64,000 bases of DNA, taken from the NCBI GenBank assembly GCA_965220365.1, contig OZ244823.1:2914001-2978000 (forward strand), read 5' to 3'. The notes beneath the pieces were generated by a model. The model was not told the DNA's origin. It saw only the letters and a list, made by a program, of their open reading frames with translations, and did no database searches. Both the position numbers and the translations under genes were made by a program. Shown one piece after another: positions 1 to 9,660 of the stretch (position 1 is the first letter of the stretch; each line of letters begins with the position of its first letter). Origin of the DNA: Bin80 sp965220365. GTDB taxonomy: Bacteria > Bacteroidota > Rhodothermia > Rhodothermales > Bin80.

Positions 1-1503
1 GTTGGACCAGGGGATATCTTCAACGTAATGATTGGAGGTAAAATCCCCGTCGAACTCCCCCTGACTGTCTCCGTCTCCGGTGTACTTTCATTGCCTGAAA
101 TAGGCCCCTTGCAGGCCGGTGGACGATCTCTGGCCGAAGTCGAGCAGGATGCCATTGAGCTACTTGAGTCCCGATTTTTGAACGCACCCGTAAGTATTTC
201 ACTAACCCAAGCACGAAGTTTTTACGTCCATGTTACGGGTACAGTCACACAGACTGGGCGTCACCTTATGCTCCCCGTCTCACGTGTCAGTGATGTGATT
301 CAACAGGCCCTTTCGTCTGGAATCGTGACTACTAGGCAGACGAGAGACGACGTAGAGGTTAACTTTGCAATGCCTGAGCGTGTTTTCAGGCCGGAAATTA
401 ACGATTTCTACAGGCCAGCACTTCGAAATATACAAATCCAGCACATTGATGGAACCAAAGATTTGGTGGATCTCACCCGTTATCAAACAACCGGAAACAC
501 GAATTATAACCCGGTTTTGCAAGATGGAGACCGCATTAATGTTCCCGCTTACCACGTTGTTCGTGAGGGAGTCCGCATATCTGGTGATGTAGCTTGGCCT
601 GGATTGTATGACTGGCGACCGGATGATACGGTGTTGAGTGTTCTTGATCTTGCAACGGGAGGCCGTCCTCTTGATCCAAACATCCAGTTTCGCTTGATGC
701 GATGGAGTGAAGATCATTATCGTACAGTACTGGATTACAGCCTGATCAGTTTAGAGAAAGATTCAATTGCTACACAGCAGTTGATGCCCGGAGACCATAT
801 CACAATTTATGAGCGTGAAACCGCCACTGCCAGCATTGAAGGATGGGTTACATACCCAGGAGAATATCGCATAAAAGGCGGCGTGACCACATTAAATCAA
901 TTGGTTGAACTGGCGGGTGGCCTTAAGGAGGGAGCTAGCCCAAATGCAGCTACCCTAGAGCGTACCAGTATCGAAAACCTAATTGATGACCAAGAGATGC
1001 CTCTGACTACTGAACGGATGCCTCTGCTCCGAGGTAAACAGGCTGTTGAGTCATTTAGTGCGGAGTTTCAGAAAGCGTATTCTGGAGAAATTGGCAATTA
1101 TATGGCTGCGGATATTGCTGGTGCATTGGCAGGCACTAGCGCAGATGTTGTACTCTTTGATGGAGATCGAATCATTTTCCCACGTGACGAGGGAACTATT
1201 CTGGTCACTGGATATGTCCCTAAACCCGGATATGTGACCTTTGTCCCGGGGATGCAGGCTCGTCACTATGTGGAACGGGCTGGAGGTGTAGGCCCCGATG
1301 CAGAAAAAGTCTACATCTTCGACGGAAGTAGTGGAGTCATACGCACCGGCCTTGATGAGCCGATCCGCCCCGGTGACACAATCTTTGTTGATTGGCTAAA
1401 AGAACTGACTGTGATGAAACAACAGTCCCGTTCACAGCAATTTCAAATTCTCTTTTCTGCTATATCGGTTGCAACCTCAACCCTACTTGCAGTACTCCGA
1501 TGA
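1..1503 (+). CDS. Wza-type polysaccharide export protein with SLBB domains (5' end outside window)
   Basis: This is an outer-membrane/periplasmic polysaccharide export protein, the channel partner of a Wzz-type protein. The reading frame is open from base 1 (it begins VGPGDIFNV, a typical start of the Poly_export domain), so the first in-window ATG at 28 is internal and the signal peptide lies upstream of the window. After the export domain come repeated SLBB (soluble ligand binding beta-grasp) modules, recognisable by segments such as VTGTVTQTGRH, ISGDVAWPGLYDW, IEGWVTYPGEYRIKG and VTGYVPKPGYVTF. Each is followed by a short helix and a GG motif. The C-terminus has a hydrophobic helix (FQILFSAISVATSTLLAVLR) like the membrane-spanning helix of this family. 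The stop overlaps the next start by 4 bp (ATGA), indicating translational coupling with the Wzz-like gene. The family assignment is firm; the exported polymer is unknown. Confidence 0.88.
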   Translation, partial: VGPGDIFNVMIGGKIPVELPLTVSVSGVLSLPEIGPLQAGGRSLAEVEQDAIELLESRFLNAPVSISLTQARSFYVHVTGTVTQTGRHLMLPVSRVSDVIQQALSSGIVTTRQTRDDVEVNFAMPERVFRPEINDFYRPALRNIQIQHIDGTKDLVDLTRYQTTGNTNYNPVLQDGDRINVPAYHVVREGVRISGDVAWPGLYDWRPDDTVLSVLDLATGGRPLDPNIQFRLMRWSEDHYRTVLDYSLISLEKDSIATQQLMPGDHITIYERETATASIEGWVTYPGEYRIKGGVTTLNQLVELAGGLKEGASPNAATLERTSIENLIDDQEMPLTTERMPLLRGKQAVESFSAEFQKAYSGEIGNYMAADIAGALAGTSADVVLFDGDRIIFPRDEGTILVTGYVPKPGYVTFVPGMQARHYVERAGGVGPDAEKVYIFDGSSGVIRTGLDEPIRPGDTIFVDWLKELTVMKQQSRSQQFQILFSAISVATSTLLAVLR

Positions 1504-2663
1504 CCAACCCCAATGTATCTGAGATAATCTGGACACTAATCCGGGCAGTCCTGAATCGGCGATGGTTTATAATTGGGGTAACGGGCTTTACTGGTATTGC
1601 AGCGGTGATCATAAGCTTACTGCTCCCAAACTGGTATTTAGCTGAAACACGCCTGCTGATTCCAGGACAAACATCTTCCGGCATACTTTCGAGCATGATC
1701 AGCGGACGTATCGGGAGCAGTGCTTCCTCTCTTCTGGGAGGACTGGTCAGCGACTACCAACAGGAGCTTGCCATCCTGGACAGCCGTACCGTAAAGCAAA
1801 GTGTTGTAGAAGAGTTCGATCTCATTGAGGTGTATGACCTTGCCGATAGTGACTCCCCTATGAACTATGCGATTCAAGAGTTGGAAGGGAATACTGAATT
1901 CGTTGTGGATAATGAATACAACTACCTCGCAGTTCAGGTTTATGACAAAGAGCCTCAGCGGGCAGCCGACATGGCAAATTTCTTTGTCTCAGCATTAAAT
2001 CAGGTCGGTATAGATCTGTCTACAGAAACCGCCAGATCTTACCGCCAAACGGTCGAAAACCGTTACCAGGAAACGGAGGACAGTCTCCATACGGTTCGAT
2101 TGGCGATCCGCACACTTCAAGAGGAGACAGGCGTGCTGGATCTGCCCGCACAAGGAGCCGCATTTATGGAGGGGCTAACCGAATGGCGATCCCAGATCTT
2201 TCTCGCTGAACTTGAATTTGAAAATCTGCTGTCTCTCTATGGCCCCAACCATTCCCAGACGCGTGCAGCGCAGCAGGCCGTCGAACGAGCTAAGGAATCC
2301 TATGATCAGGCCTTGGAAGGTCAAGAACGACTCATGCCAGTTTCCCAAGATAGCCTTCCAGAAGTTGCATTTAAATTTGCTGAATTGCAGAAAGAAGCCG
2401 TCATCTTGACGACTCTGCTGGAGTTTGCTCGTCCAGTACTGGAAGAAGCTCAGTTGGCTGAGGAACGTGCAGCAAAATCAGTACAGGTGCTTGATCCTGC
2501 TATCCCACCCACAGATAAGGCCCGTCCCTCACGTGCTGCGATTTGTGTCGTCAGTACGTTCTCAGGCTTTCTGCTTTCCCTTCTTTACGTGCTCCTTAGT
2601 TTCTGGTGGAGACGTAATCATGCTCTGATCGCCTTAAAGCTGTCTCCAAGCGAAGCAGTGTAA
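1500..2663 (+). CDS. Wzz-type polysaccharide chain-length determinant protein
   Basis: This inner-membrane co-polymerase probably sets polymer length and couples synthesis to export. I chose the ATG at 1500, which overlaps the upstream stop as ATGA. An earlier in-frame ATG at 1392 would overlap the export gene by over 100 bp and would put non-membrane sequence before the first helix. The 387-residue protein has the family layout: an N-terminal transmembrane helix near residues 22-43, a large periplasmic part with a glutamine/glutamate-rich coiled-coil region (about 175-270), and a second transmembrane helix near the C-terminus (VVSTFSGFLLSLLYVLLSFW). A proline-containing motif just before that helix (DPAIPPTDKARPSR) matches the conserved PxxPxxP region of Wzz proteins. 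No C-terminal tyrosine-kinase domain is present, so any kinase would be encoded elsewhere. Confidence 0.85.
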   Translation: MTNPNVSEIIWTLIRAVLNRRWFIIGVTGFTGIAAVIISLLLPNWYLAETRLLIPGQTSSGILSSMISGRIGSSASSLLGGLVSDYQQELAILDSRTVKQSVVEEFDLIEVYDLADSDSPMNYAIQELEGNTEFVVDNEYNYLAVQVYDKEPQRAADMANFFVSALNQVGIDLSTETARSYRQTVENRYQETEDSLHTVRLAIRTLQEETGVLDLPAQGAAFMEGLTEWRSQIFLAELEFENLLSLYGPNHSQTRAAQQAVERAKESYDQALEGQERLMPVSQDSLPEVAFKFAELQKEAVILTTLLEFARPVLEEAQLAEERAAKSVQVLDPAIPPTDKARPSRAAICVVSTFSGFLLSLLYVLLSFWWRRNHALIALKLSPSEAV

Positions 2664-2698
2664 GGAGTTCTGTCTGGAAACCTCAGCAGGGGCATATT

Positions 2699-4150
2699 AT
2701 GGAACAAGTTGGAGTTCAGTTCTCTCCTCTAAAAATCTACCGCACTGGTAATGCCTTGATCATTACTGCGCTCATTCTCGGCCTAGGGCTGACCCTTGCC
2801 CTTGCCAGCACCGGATCTGTCCCATATTTAATCGCACTACCTGCAGCAGTTCTAGGAGTCATCACGGTGGGAATTTTACTTGCATACCCACTCCTCAATC
2901 TGATGATAGCCATTTTGGGGTTTGTACTCATCGCCTCCAATGAAGCAGGCTTCCAAGTGATTGAGATCGCCTATGCGGCCTACCTTTTTGCATTTCTCCT
3001 AACATGGTTTCTACGCCATGCGCTTTCTGGATCGTCGGAGATCCTGACCGAAAAAACCGACATGGCACTGGCCCTGTTCCTGGGATTGCTTCCGGCAACT
3101 TTGATCTTGACATATTTCTTCCATGGGGATTTTCTGGTGGCATTCAGCGAGTTGATTTCGCTCTCCATGTTACTGGTCTACTTCCCGGTCAAACATACGG
3201 TCGTTCATCACCGAATAGGACCAAGGCTCATGCTCACCACAGTGGTTATTATGAGTGTTGTGATAGCTATCGTAAATTCGTTTGAATATGCATCGGATTT
3301 ATCAAATGCGACACACTTATCGCATATTTCTGGATCACGGGTAGTTGTAAACGACGCACTACTCACGATCGGCTCACTCATGAGTCTGACCTTGCTTGTT
3401 TATGCCCGAAGCCCCATTTCACTGCTATTTTCTGCAAGCGCCGTGGCATTCACATTTGCTGGACTGGTCATGACACAGGCTCGGGGAGCCTGGTTGGCAT
3501 TTATGCTTGGAATGTTCGTCCTTTTTCTAATTGTTCGTACTCGAGAACGAATCAAAATATTGACAACCGGTACGATTATAACTGTCTTGATCCTCGGCAT
3601 CGGATATATCCTGATTGGTCCATTCCTGAATGTAATCCTTGAGGGGATTGTAGAACGGTTTGGGACGATTGCTACATCATTCACGCAAGATCTCTCCCTC
3701 GTAAACCGATTCCGGGAGACCCAGGCAGTTTTTGAGAAAATTGTATCAAATCCCCTGATCGGATACGGGCCTGGTGTCTCCTATGTGTTTTACGATATCG
3801 TTCACCAATCAACAGATACAGATTCGTTTGTCCATAATGGGTATATCGGGCTCTGGTACAAGTATGGCCTTTGGGGACTCGGACTGGTTCTGTATTTCTG
3901 GTATTCGACTGTTAAACTAGGGCTGCGTGCATTTCGGAATGAGACTACGGATTACTGGACCCGTTTGGCTGGCTTGGCAGGTGCTATACCTCTTGTTGCA
4001 TTGACTATTACGACCTTGGTCGGGAATCCCTTTTTTCTTAAGAATCAGTTATTTATCATTGCCATCGCGGCAGGATTGGCAGTTGGTGCCGGCGAACGAT
4101 CGTCAAGGCTAACTGGCACTTCGTCTGTTGCAACTGAAGACCATCCTTGA
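2699..4150 (+). CDS. O-antigen polymerase/ligase-like (Wzy/WaaL) membrane protein
   Basis: This is a 483-residue polytopic membrane protein with about eleven or twelve hydrophobic segments along nearly the whole length. The region around residues 340-400 has the Wzy_C/O-antigen ligase pattern: a large periplasmic loop with NRFRETQAVFEKI, NPLIGYGPG, and a following HNGYIGLWYKYGLWGLG segment. Such proteins polymerise or transfer undecaprenyl-linked glycans at the periplasmic face of the inner membrane. The position 35 bp after the Wzz-like gene and before three glycosyltransferases fits a Wzy-dependent exopolysaccharide pathway. Polymerase and ligase cannot be told apart from sequence alone; with the Wza/Wzz neighbours I favour polymerase. 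Confidence 0.8.
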   Translation: MEQVGVQFSPLKIYRTGNALIITALILGLGLTLALASTGSVPYLIALPAAVLGVITVGILLAYPLLNLMIAILGFVLIASNEAGFQVIEIAYAAYLFAFLLTWFLRHALSGSSEILTEKTDMALALFLGLLPATLILTYFFHGDFLVAFSELISLSMLLVYFPVKHTVVHHRIGPRLMLTTVVIMSVVIAIVNSFEYASDLSNATHLSHISGSRVVVNDALLTIGSLMSLTLLVYARSPISLLFSASAVAFTFAGLVMTQARGAWLAFMLGMFVLFLIVRTRERIKILTTGTIITVLILGIGYILIGPFLNVILEGIVERFGTIATSFTQDLSLVNRFRETQAVFEKIVSNPLIGYGPGVSYVFYDIVHQSTDTDSFVHNGYIGLWYKYGLWGLGLVLYFWYSTVKLGLRAFRNETTDYWTRLAGLAGAIPLVALTITTLVGNPFFLKNQLFIIAIAAGLAVGAGERSSRLTGTSSVATEDHP

Positions 4151-4385
4151 GATATTTTGCATAGCTCTACCCTCTTAAATGAATTACGGGGTTCAATCTT
4201 CTGTTCAATAATTCTCAACCTCCTGTAAGCCGAGGGGATGTCCAAAGTCAATGATCTGCTAAACGCTAAATTCCATAGGCATTCTGCCCCTGACACATAC
4301 GGTACTATTTAGGCAGTACCTGGAAGATAAATCAGCCGTTGATGGTTGATCAACGATGAGCCCCGTGCTTTTGAACTTTTAAATT

Positions 4386-5561
4386 ATGCGAGTACTGATC
4401 CACGATTTCGGGGCCTATGCCTTCCCGGTTACGCTGAGTCAAACTCTTAAGGATCGTGGATATGATGTTGGACATGCCTATTGTGACAGCCTGGTCACAA
4501 CCCCTCATAATGTATGTGAGGATTCTTCTGGCTTTACGCCCCTTCCTATCCAAATCTCCCGCCCACTCAACAAATATAATCTCGTACAGCGATGGATTCA
4601 GGAACAGGAATACGGGCGTTTGGCTGCTCGTGTCATTCTGGAGTTTAAGCCAGATGTTGTGATCTCTGCAAATGCCCCACTCAGCGCACAGAGATACATC
4701 CTGGAATCATGCAAACAAAATGGCATCCCATTTGTGTTTTGGCTGCAGGACCTGATTGGATTGGCAACTTCAAGAGTACTGAAATCAAAGCTCCCTCTTT
4801 TCTCTCCCCTCATTGGTCGCTATTTTCAGTCACTTGAGGGTCGATTGCTTCGCAGGAGCGATGCCGTAATTTCGATTACGGAGGATTTTAGTACTGCCCT
4901 TCAGAAGTTTGGGGTTATACCTGATCGCTGCTATGTGATTGAAAACTGGGGCACTCTGGACAGATTTGAAGGCGATCCTTCGATATGGGCACAAAAAAAT
5001 GAACTCAATAAACGTCCCATTCTACTTTATGCGGGTACGTTGAGTATGAAGCACAACCCCGCTACCCTGCTACATCTTGCACAACAAGTTGGTAACCGTG
5101 CCCAAATTGTGATTGTCTCGCAAGGCGCAGGCGCAGATTGGCTTATGAAAACGATGGCCGAGCATAATCTCAATAACCTGACAGTTTTACCCTACCAAGA
5201 AGCAGGCCAACTACCTGCGATGTATGCCAGTGCACAATTGCTCCTGGTTTTACTCACCGAGGATGCTGGACAGTTTTCCGTGCCATCAAAAGTACTGACC
5301 TGTCTCTGTGCAGGTCGGCCAATTCTTGCAGCCATCCCCAAAGGAAACCTTGCGGCACGGATAATCCAGAACTCAGGAGCTGGGTTCGTAACCGATCCAA
5401 ATGATCATATTGGATTTGTCCAGAAAGCCCAACTGCTGCTTGGTGAACCAGAATTATGTCAGACCATGGGTAAAAGTGCTCGGAAATGGGCAGATGAAAA
5501 GTTCGAACTCGGCAAAATCACTGATCAGTTTGAGCATGTCCTTAAACAGGCATCCGCATGA
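4386..5561 (+). CDS. Glycosyltransferase family 4 protein
   Basis: This is a 391-residue cytoplasmic or membrane-associated sugar transferase of the GT-B fold. The N-terminal half contains the acceptor-side Rossmann domain with a WLQDLIG motif like that of WcaI/WbuB-type enzymes. The C-terminal half has the nucleotide-sugar domain: an ILLYAGTLSMKHN strand-turn, an IVSQGAGADWL segment, LPYQEAGQLPAMYASAQLLL, and the S-V-P-S-K-V-L-T motif near residues 300-307, which occupies the place of the E-x7-E motif in related GT4 enzymes. It probably adds one sugar to the lipid-linked repeat unit. It is separated from the upstream gene by 235 bp without any recognisable gene, and it overlaps the following glycosyltransferase by 4 bp (ATGA), so those two are co-translated. 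Substrate and linkage cannot be inferred. Confidence 0.85.
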   Translation: MRVLIHDFGAYAFPVTLSQTLKDRGYDVGHAYCDSLVTTPHNVCEDSSGFTPLPIQISRPLNKYNLVQRWIQEQEYGRLAARVILEFKPDVVISANAPLSAQRYILESCKQNGIPFVFWLQDLIGLATSRVLKSKLPLFSPLIGRYFQSLEGRLLRRSDAVISITEDFSTALQKFGVIPDRCYVIENWGTLDRFEGDPSIWAQKNELNKRPILLYAGTLSMKHNPATLLHLAQQVGNRAQIVIVSQGAGADWLMKTMAEHNLNNLTVLPYQEAGQLPAMYASAQLLLVLLTEDAGQFSVPSKVLTCLCAGRPILAAIPKGNLAARIIQNSGAGFVTDPNDHIGFVQKAQLLLGEPELCQTMGKSARKWADEKFELGKITDQFEHVLKQASA

Positions 5562-6736
5562 ACCGCCCGATTGCCTATGTGGCACGTTTCGTACCCGAGT
5601 ATCGCCGCCCCATTCTAGAAAAACTGAATGAACAGTTAGATGGACGGCTCATTGTGTGTGCGGGTGCCTCCCGTGACTCTTCTTTTAAAGACCTATCCCG
5701 TGGCCCTGCCCCAGGCTATCGGTGCGTTGATCTGAAAAATAGATGGATCGGCAACCAAAAAGCACTGACCCAAAATTTTCGCCCCATTTTTGCGTACGAT
5801 CCAATTGTAATTCTGGCAGAAGAATCGCCCCGCACGATCTCGCTACCCTGGTTGCTAGCGACTGCTCGGCTAAAACAGATTGGCACATTGCTATGGGGGC
5901 ATTTTTCGTCGAATCGGCGAGTATTCTCCAAGCGAAACCTGCTTGATCGCTACCGACTGGCTTTGGCAAAACACGTTGGTGGATGCGTCTGCTATACCGA
6001 TGAAATCGCTGACCTGATCCGCCCATATGTGCCTGATGAACGATGCTTCATTGCTCGCAACACATTAGACACAGACACACTGTTTCAGATCTACAAGACT
6101 TTGGAGGCGGAGGGAAAAGAACGTGTTCGGGCCCGCCTTGGTATACCTGTGCAAGGAAAAACGGTGGTGTTTATCGGACGTCTTGTCGCGGATAAGAGAC
6201 CAGAAGTACTGCTCGATCTGCACAAGGTATTATGCACAATGGAAAACACCACACTCATTATCATTGGAGATGGTCCGGAGCGCAACCGGCTAATGGCTCA
6301 AGCTCGGGATGAAGACCTCAGAAATGTATTTTTCCCGGGAACACTCACAAAGCTCGAAGACTCTGCACCCTGGATGTATGCAGCGGACGTAATGGTTTGT
6401 CCGGGGTATGTCGGGTTAAATGTGAATCATGCATTTTGCCTGGGCCTCCCCGTTGTTACCTGTACCAGTCCTGACCCAAGAATCCGATATCACAGCCCAG
6501 AGATCGCTTACCTGAAAACCGGTATAAACGGCATGCTCGCCACTTACAATGATCTCAGTTCTCTTGTGGAGGCAACCCTGAAGGTCTTTGAAAACCGGCA
6601 GATTTTTTCATCTCAGGCATACGATTATGCACAATCACATCTACAACTACAGGGGATGATTGACGGCTTGGTTCAAGCTATTGAGTACGCTGAGTCATGT
6701 GCATTGAAAAAACAATCTCCACGGAGAATCCTCTGA
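5558..6736 (+). CDS. Glycosyltransferase family 4 protein
   Basis: This second GT-B glycosyltransferase of the polysaccharide locus has 392 residues and starts inside the stop codon of the previous gene. The C-terminal catalytic half shows the GT4 hallmarks: VVFIGRLVADKRPEVLLD (phosphate-binding loop after a GRL strand), LIIIGDGPERNRL, VFFPGTLTKLED, and an Asp/Pro-rich stretch YAADVMVCPGYVGL, where family members bind the donor sugar diphosphate. The classical E-x7-E pair is not obvious (VNHAFCLGLPVVTC sits in that place), so the active site may deviate. It is followed by 116 bp of non-coding sequence and then the third transferase. Confidence 0.83.
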   Translation: MNRPIAYVARFVPEYRRPILEKLNEQLDGRLIVCAGASRDSSFKDLSRGPAPGYRCVDLKNRWIGNQKALTQNFRPIFAYDPIVILAEESPRTISLPWLLATARLKQIGTLLWGHFSSNRRVFSKRNLLDRYRLALAKHVGGCVCYTDEIADLIRPYVPDERCFIARNTLDTDTLFQIYKTLEAEGKERVRARLGIPVQGKTVVFIGRLVADKRPEVLLDLHKVLCTMENTTLIIIGDGPERNRLMAQARDEDLRNVFFPGTLTKLEDSAPWMYAADVMVCPGYVGLNVNHAFCLGLPVVTCTSPDPRIRYHSPEIAYLKTGINGMLATYNDLSSLVEATLKVFENRQIFSSQAYDYAQSHLQLQGMIDGLVQAIEYAESCALKKQSPRRIL

Positions 6737-6852
6737 ACCCACCAGTAATTTGATTCTACGAACCTCGAAATCACTCTGCTACTCTGAGTAGCACTTTACA
6801 CAATGCGCCTTATTGGAGCCAAGATCCACTTCATTTATAGAAAACTCGCCAA

Positions 6853-8058
6853 ATGAACACGCCGCACACCGTTCTTTTTGACCTGAGTGCTGGTGGTCAT
6901 CACGGCCAATATGTAAAGCAACTCACTCAATACTGGTGTTCGCAAACATTCCAAGGCCACCTATCCATTATGGTCACTCCCCCACTCTTGGAAAAACATC
7001 CCGACTTAGTTGAGATAGTTAGGCAATGTGACCGTGCTAATATCAGGGAATTGCCTGAGTGCCCTCCGCGCGGAAACCTTGTCCAGACTGCCAGAATGCA
7101 GGCGCGCATCCTTAAGAATTCTCTGAACGAGTTGAAGCCTACACACTGTCTGCTTTTAGATTTTGACCTATTCCAGCTCCCCTTCGCATTCGGACTCAGA
7201 TTCAAATATCCGGTCTCAATTTCAGGAATATATTTTCGGCCTTTCCTGCGCCTTGGGGATCTGGTAAGACTTCGTGCTGGTCTTAGTGATTTTGCACGAC
7301 ACATGCGCAAGCGTATTGTTTTGGCCGCATCACTTCGCAATCCACATTTAACATGTCTTTTCAGTCTTGATCCATACTTTGCAGAAGAATACAGTTCCCC
7401 AACCACGCGTATTCTTTCGCTTCCAGACGGCGTTGAACCGCAGCAGCCTTCAGTCAGTCCATCGGAGACGCGGCGTAAGTGGGGAGTGGAAGACGGGCGC
7501 AAACTGGCACTCTTTTTTGGTAGTTTGGCCGAACGCAAGGGGATCACTCAGACGTTGGAGGCTGTCCGCTTACTTTCCCCCGAGAACCGAGCTAAACTGT
7601 GCCTCGCCTTAGTGGGAACCGTAGCACCTGCTGATCAACAGGCACTAATGCAACGGTTAGACATCTTGAAAGAGACATCTAGGGTGCAGATTGTGAAGGA
7701 ATTGCGATTTGTATCCGATACAGAGATGATCAACCTATTTTCCGCTTCTGACCTCATCTTGTTGCCCTATCAGCGACACGCCGGATCCAGTGGCATTCTG
7801 GTTCGCGCTGCACAGGCTGGTAAACCGGTACTGGGAAGTAATTACGGGCTCATCGGGCGTTACATTCGCGATTTCGAACTCGGTATCGCAGTCGAATCTT
7901 CTATACCAGTTGACATAGCCAGCGGTTTGTCACAATGGCTGGAATCACCACAGGATTTTCCATTTGATGCAAAAAAAACCTCTCTCTTTGGTGAGCATCA
8001 TACAGCCGAGCATTTTTCCGAAGTGATTTTGAGCCAGATTTACGGTACTCCCTCTTGA
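6853..8058 (+). CDS. Glycosyltransferase family 4-like protein
   Basis: This third putative glycosyltransferase has 401 residues. The N-terminus (LFDLSAGGHHGQYVKQL) resembles the glycine/histidine loop at the start of many GT-B enzymes. The C-terminal half contains ALFFGSLAERKGITQTLEA, LCLALVGTVAPAD, LFSASDLILLPYQ and SGILVRAAQAGKPVLGS, a good match to the nucleotide-sugar-binding domain of GT4 enzymes. It belongs by strand and spacing to the exopolysaccharide cluster. It ends 149 bp before the end of a methyltransferase on the opposite strand. Donor and acceptor are unknown. Confidence 0.8.
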   Translation: MNTPHTVLFDLSAGGHHGQYVKQLTQYWCSQTFQGHLSIMVTPPLLEKHPDLVEIVRQCDRANIRELPECPPRGNLVQTARMQARILKNSLNELKPTHCLLLDFDLFQLPFAFGLRFKYPVSISGIYFRPFLRLGDLVRLRAGLSDFARHMRKRIVLAASLRNPHLTCLFSLDPYFAEEYSSPTTRILSLPDGVEPQQPSVSPSETRRKWGVEDGRKLALFFGSLAERKGITQTLEAVRLLSPENRAKLCLALVGTVAPADQQALMQRLDILKETSRVQIVKELRFVSDTEMINLFSASDLILLPYQRHAGSSGILVRAAQAGKPVLGSNYGLIGRYIRDFELGIAVESSIPVDIASGLSQWLESPQDFPFDAKKTSLFGEHHTAEHFSEVILSQIYGTPS

Positions 8059-8207
8059 CTCGAGGCTAACATGTGCCATGGAATACCGCATTTTCCTACC
8101 GGAGCTAGGTACACAGACAAACCTGATTTCACTGCGTCAGCAAGTTGCTCTGAGTACGCAAGACCAAGCTATCGGTGTGAAGCTTCCCTTTATACAGCAA
8201 CTTAGGT

Positions 8208-8933
8208 CTAAGCTGTACCGCGGAAGAACAACCCATCAACTTGGAGCAATTGCCCCGTCTCAGGATCATCAATGACTGGCTGAAAAGACATAAGGCTAAA
8301 ACCGCGTGCCTGGAGATAAGTGATGATTTCTACAAAGGGCGTCTCATCCTCGTACATCGGAATGAGCGATAATTCGACCTGTACCCCTTTGATACGTGCT
8401 AAGGAAACTTCAGCACCCAAGAGTACCTGATGCTCGTAACCCTGAGTATCAATCTTCAAATAGGTGGGAATATCACTAATACCGTGGCGGTCAAACACAT
8501 GATCAAGAGTGTCTACTACAACAACCTCGTGACCAATATACTTTGCCTGAGGATAGGCCGCTGTATGGCGATCCTTTATGCGTAGAATGGAGTTGCTCTC
8601 ACGATTGAGAGAGAGGTTCAATACCGCTTCATCTGATTCCTTGCCAAGTGCGAGTTGGACTGTATCCCAGAGGGTATCCCGGCTTGCTCGGGCCTCAAGC
8701 ACACGAAACGCATCAGAAGACGGTTCAAATGAGATGATGCGTTGATCATAGCCAGTGGAACGAAGTTCAGCACCATATCCACCAGTGCTGGCTCCAACAT
8801 CAAGTACGCAACCTATTTCAAAGTGCTGAAACAACTTTATTCGCCGCGCTACCGGCGAAGAGCGTGCGTTGAATTGTATGATATCGAAGCCAAAGCGTTG
8901 TGCAAAACGCTTGATATAATGTTTAAAGTTCAT
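8208..8933 (-). CDS. FkbM family SAM-dependent methyltransferase
   Basis: This 241-residue methyltransferase faces the glycosyltransferase genes. SAM-binding motif I is visible as VLDVGASTGGYGAEL (about residues 43-57) and motif II as IISFEPSSDAF. The FkbM signature YLKIDTQGYEHQVLLGA is near residue 160, with the conserved KxDxxGxE pattern. FkbM enzymes O-methylate sugars or polyketides, and in polysaccharide loci they often methylate a glycan residue, which fits this context. It reads toward the cluster, so it has its own promoter, probably in the long non-coding stretch upstream (8934-9660). Confidence 0.88.
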   Translation of the reverse strand: MNFKHYIKRFAQRFGFDIIQFNARSSPVARRIKLFQHFEIGCVLDVGASTGGYGAELRSTGYDQRIISFEPSSDAFRVLEARASRDTLWDTVQLALGKESDEAVLNLSLNRESNSILRIKDRHTAAYPQAKYIGHEVVVVDTLDHVFDRHGISDIPTYLKIDTQGYEHQVLLGAEVSLARIKGVQVELSLIPMYEDETPFVEIITYLQARGFSLMSFQPVIDDPETGQLLQVDGLFFRGTA

Positions 8934-9660
8934 CGGGAACGAAACTGCCTGTGGAATACCTCACAGCCTGTACAATCAGTTGTCAGCCACTCGCTCGAAA
9001 GCCGTGATATAGTACTGCTAAGAAGGTTGATCATTTTCGGCGAGGCGAAAAAATCTAAGAAATTGGATTATCTGGAGTAAAAATTTAAATGACAATCGGG
9101 ACGAACAGGCTGATCTCCCCGGCGATGTAGGTGCTTGCAGACCATACTTCAGCTCTATCGTCATTGGGAAACATTTGTACAATTGAACCCGAGGAATATC
9201 ATTGGGATGAGATCTCCAGAATGATCCCAAAAGCAGTTGATCCTTGATAATGAATAAACTAAATCATAGCAAGTTTGTGTCCTCTAAACAATATCTCTGA
9301 TATAGAGTATCCGGCGCCGCGACGGAATTCTTTGAAGCTTCTGCTCCTTCGAATCTGCACAAAAACATAACATGAGGTCCGCCTCAAACCGATTGCGATA
9401 ACGTAAAATCAACCAGCTTTAGGATTTCCCTCTAGCAAGAATTCTAGCAGCCCGTGGACAACAAAGTATGTCCATAGAAACAGGGAGTCTGTAGTTGATT
9501 GGAGATATGTAAAACAACTATCGTGAATGGCTAATTCTTGGATTTTTCATCCTGATTCACCCTCTGAATAGTCAAAAATGAACTAGAAAAGCGTTGCTCA
9601 ATCTATTGGGAGACTTTATCCACGGACTGCTAGATCAAACTCAAATAGACGAACACTCCA
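8934..9660. other. Non-coding stretch with no recognisable gene
   Basis: These 727 bp lie between the divergent FkbM methyltransferase and the secreted T9SS protein. Open frames here are short and have no recognisable motif. The stretch is AT-richer than the flanking genes and presumably carries promoters for both. I see no RNA gene or convincing repeat in it. Confidence 0.5.

Noticed and set aside
8078..8275. 65-codon open frame at the end of the polysaccharide locus
   Set aside because: It runs antisense into the FkbM methyltransferase and has no motif or clear start context.
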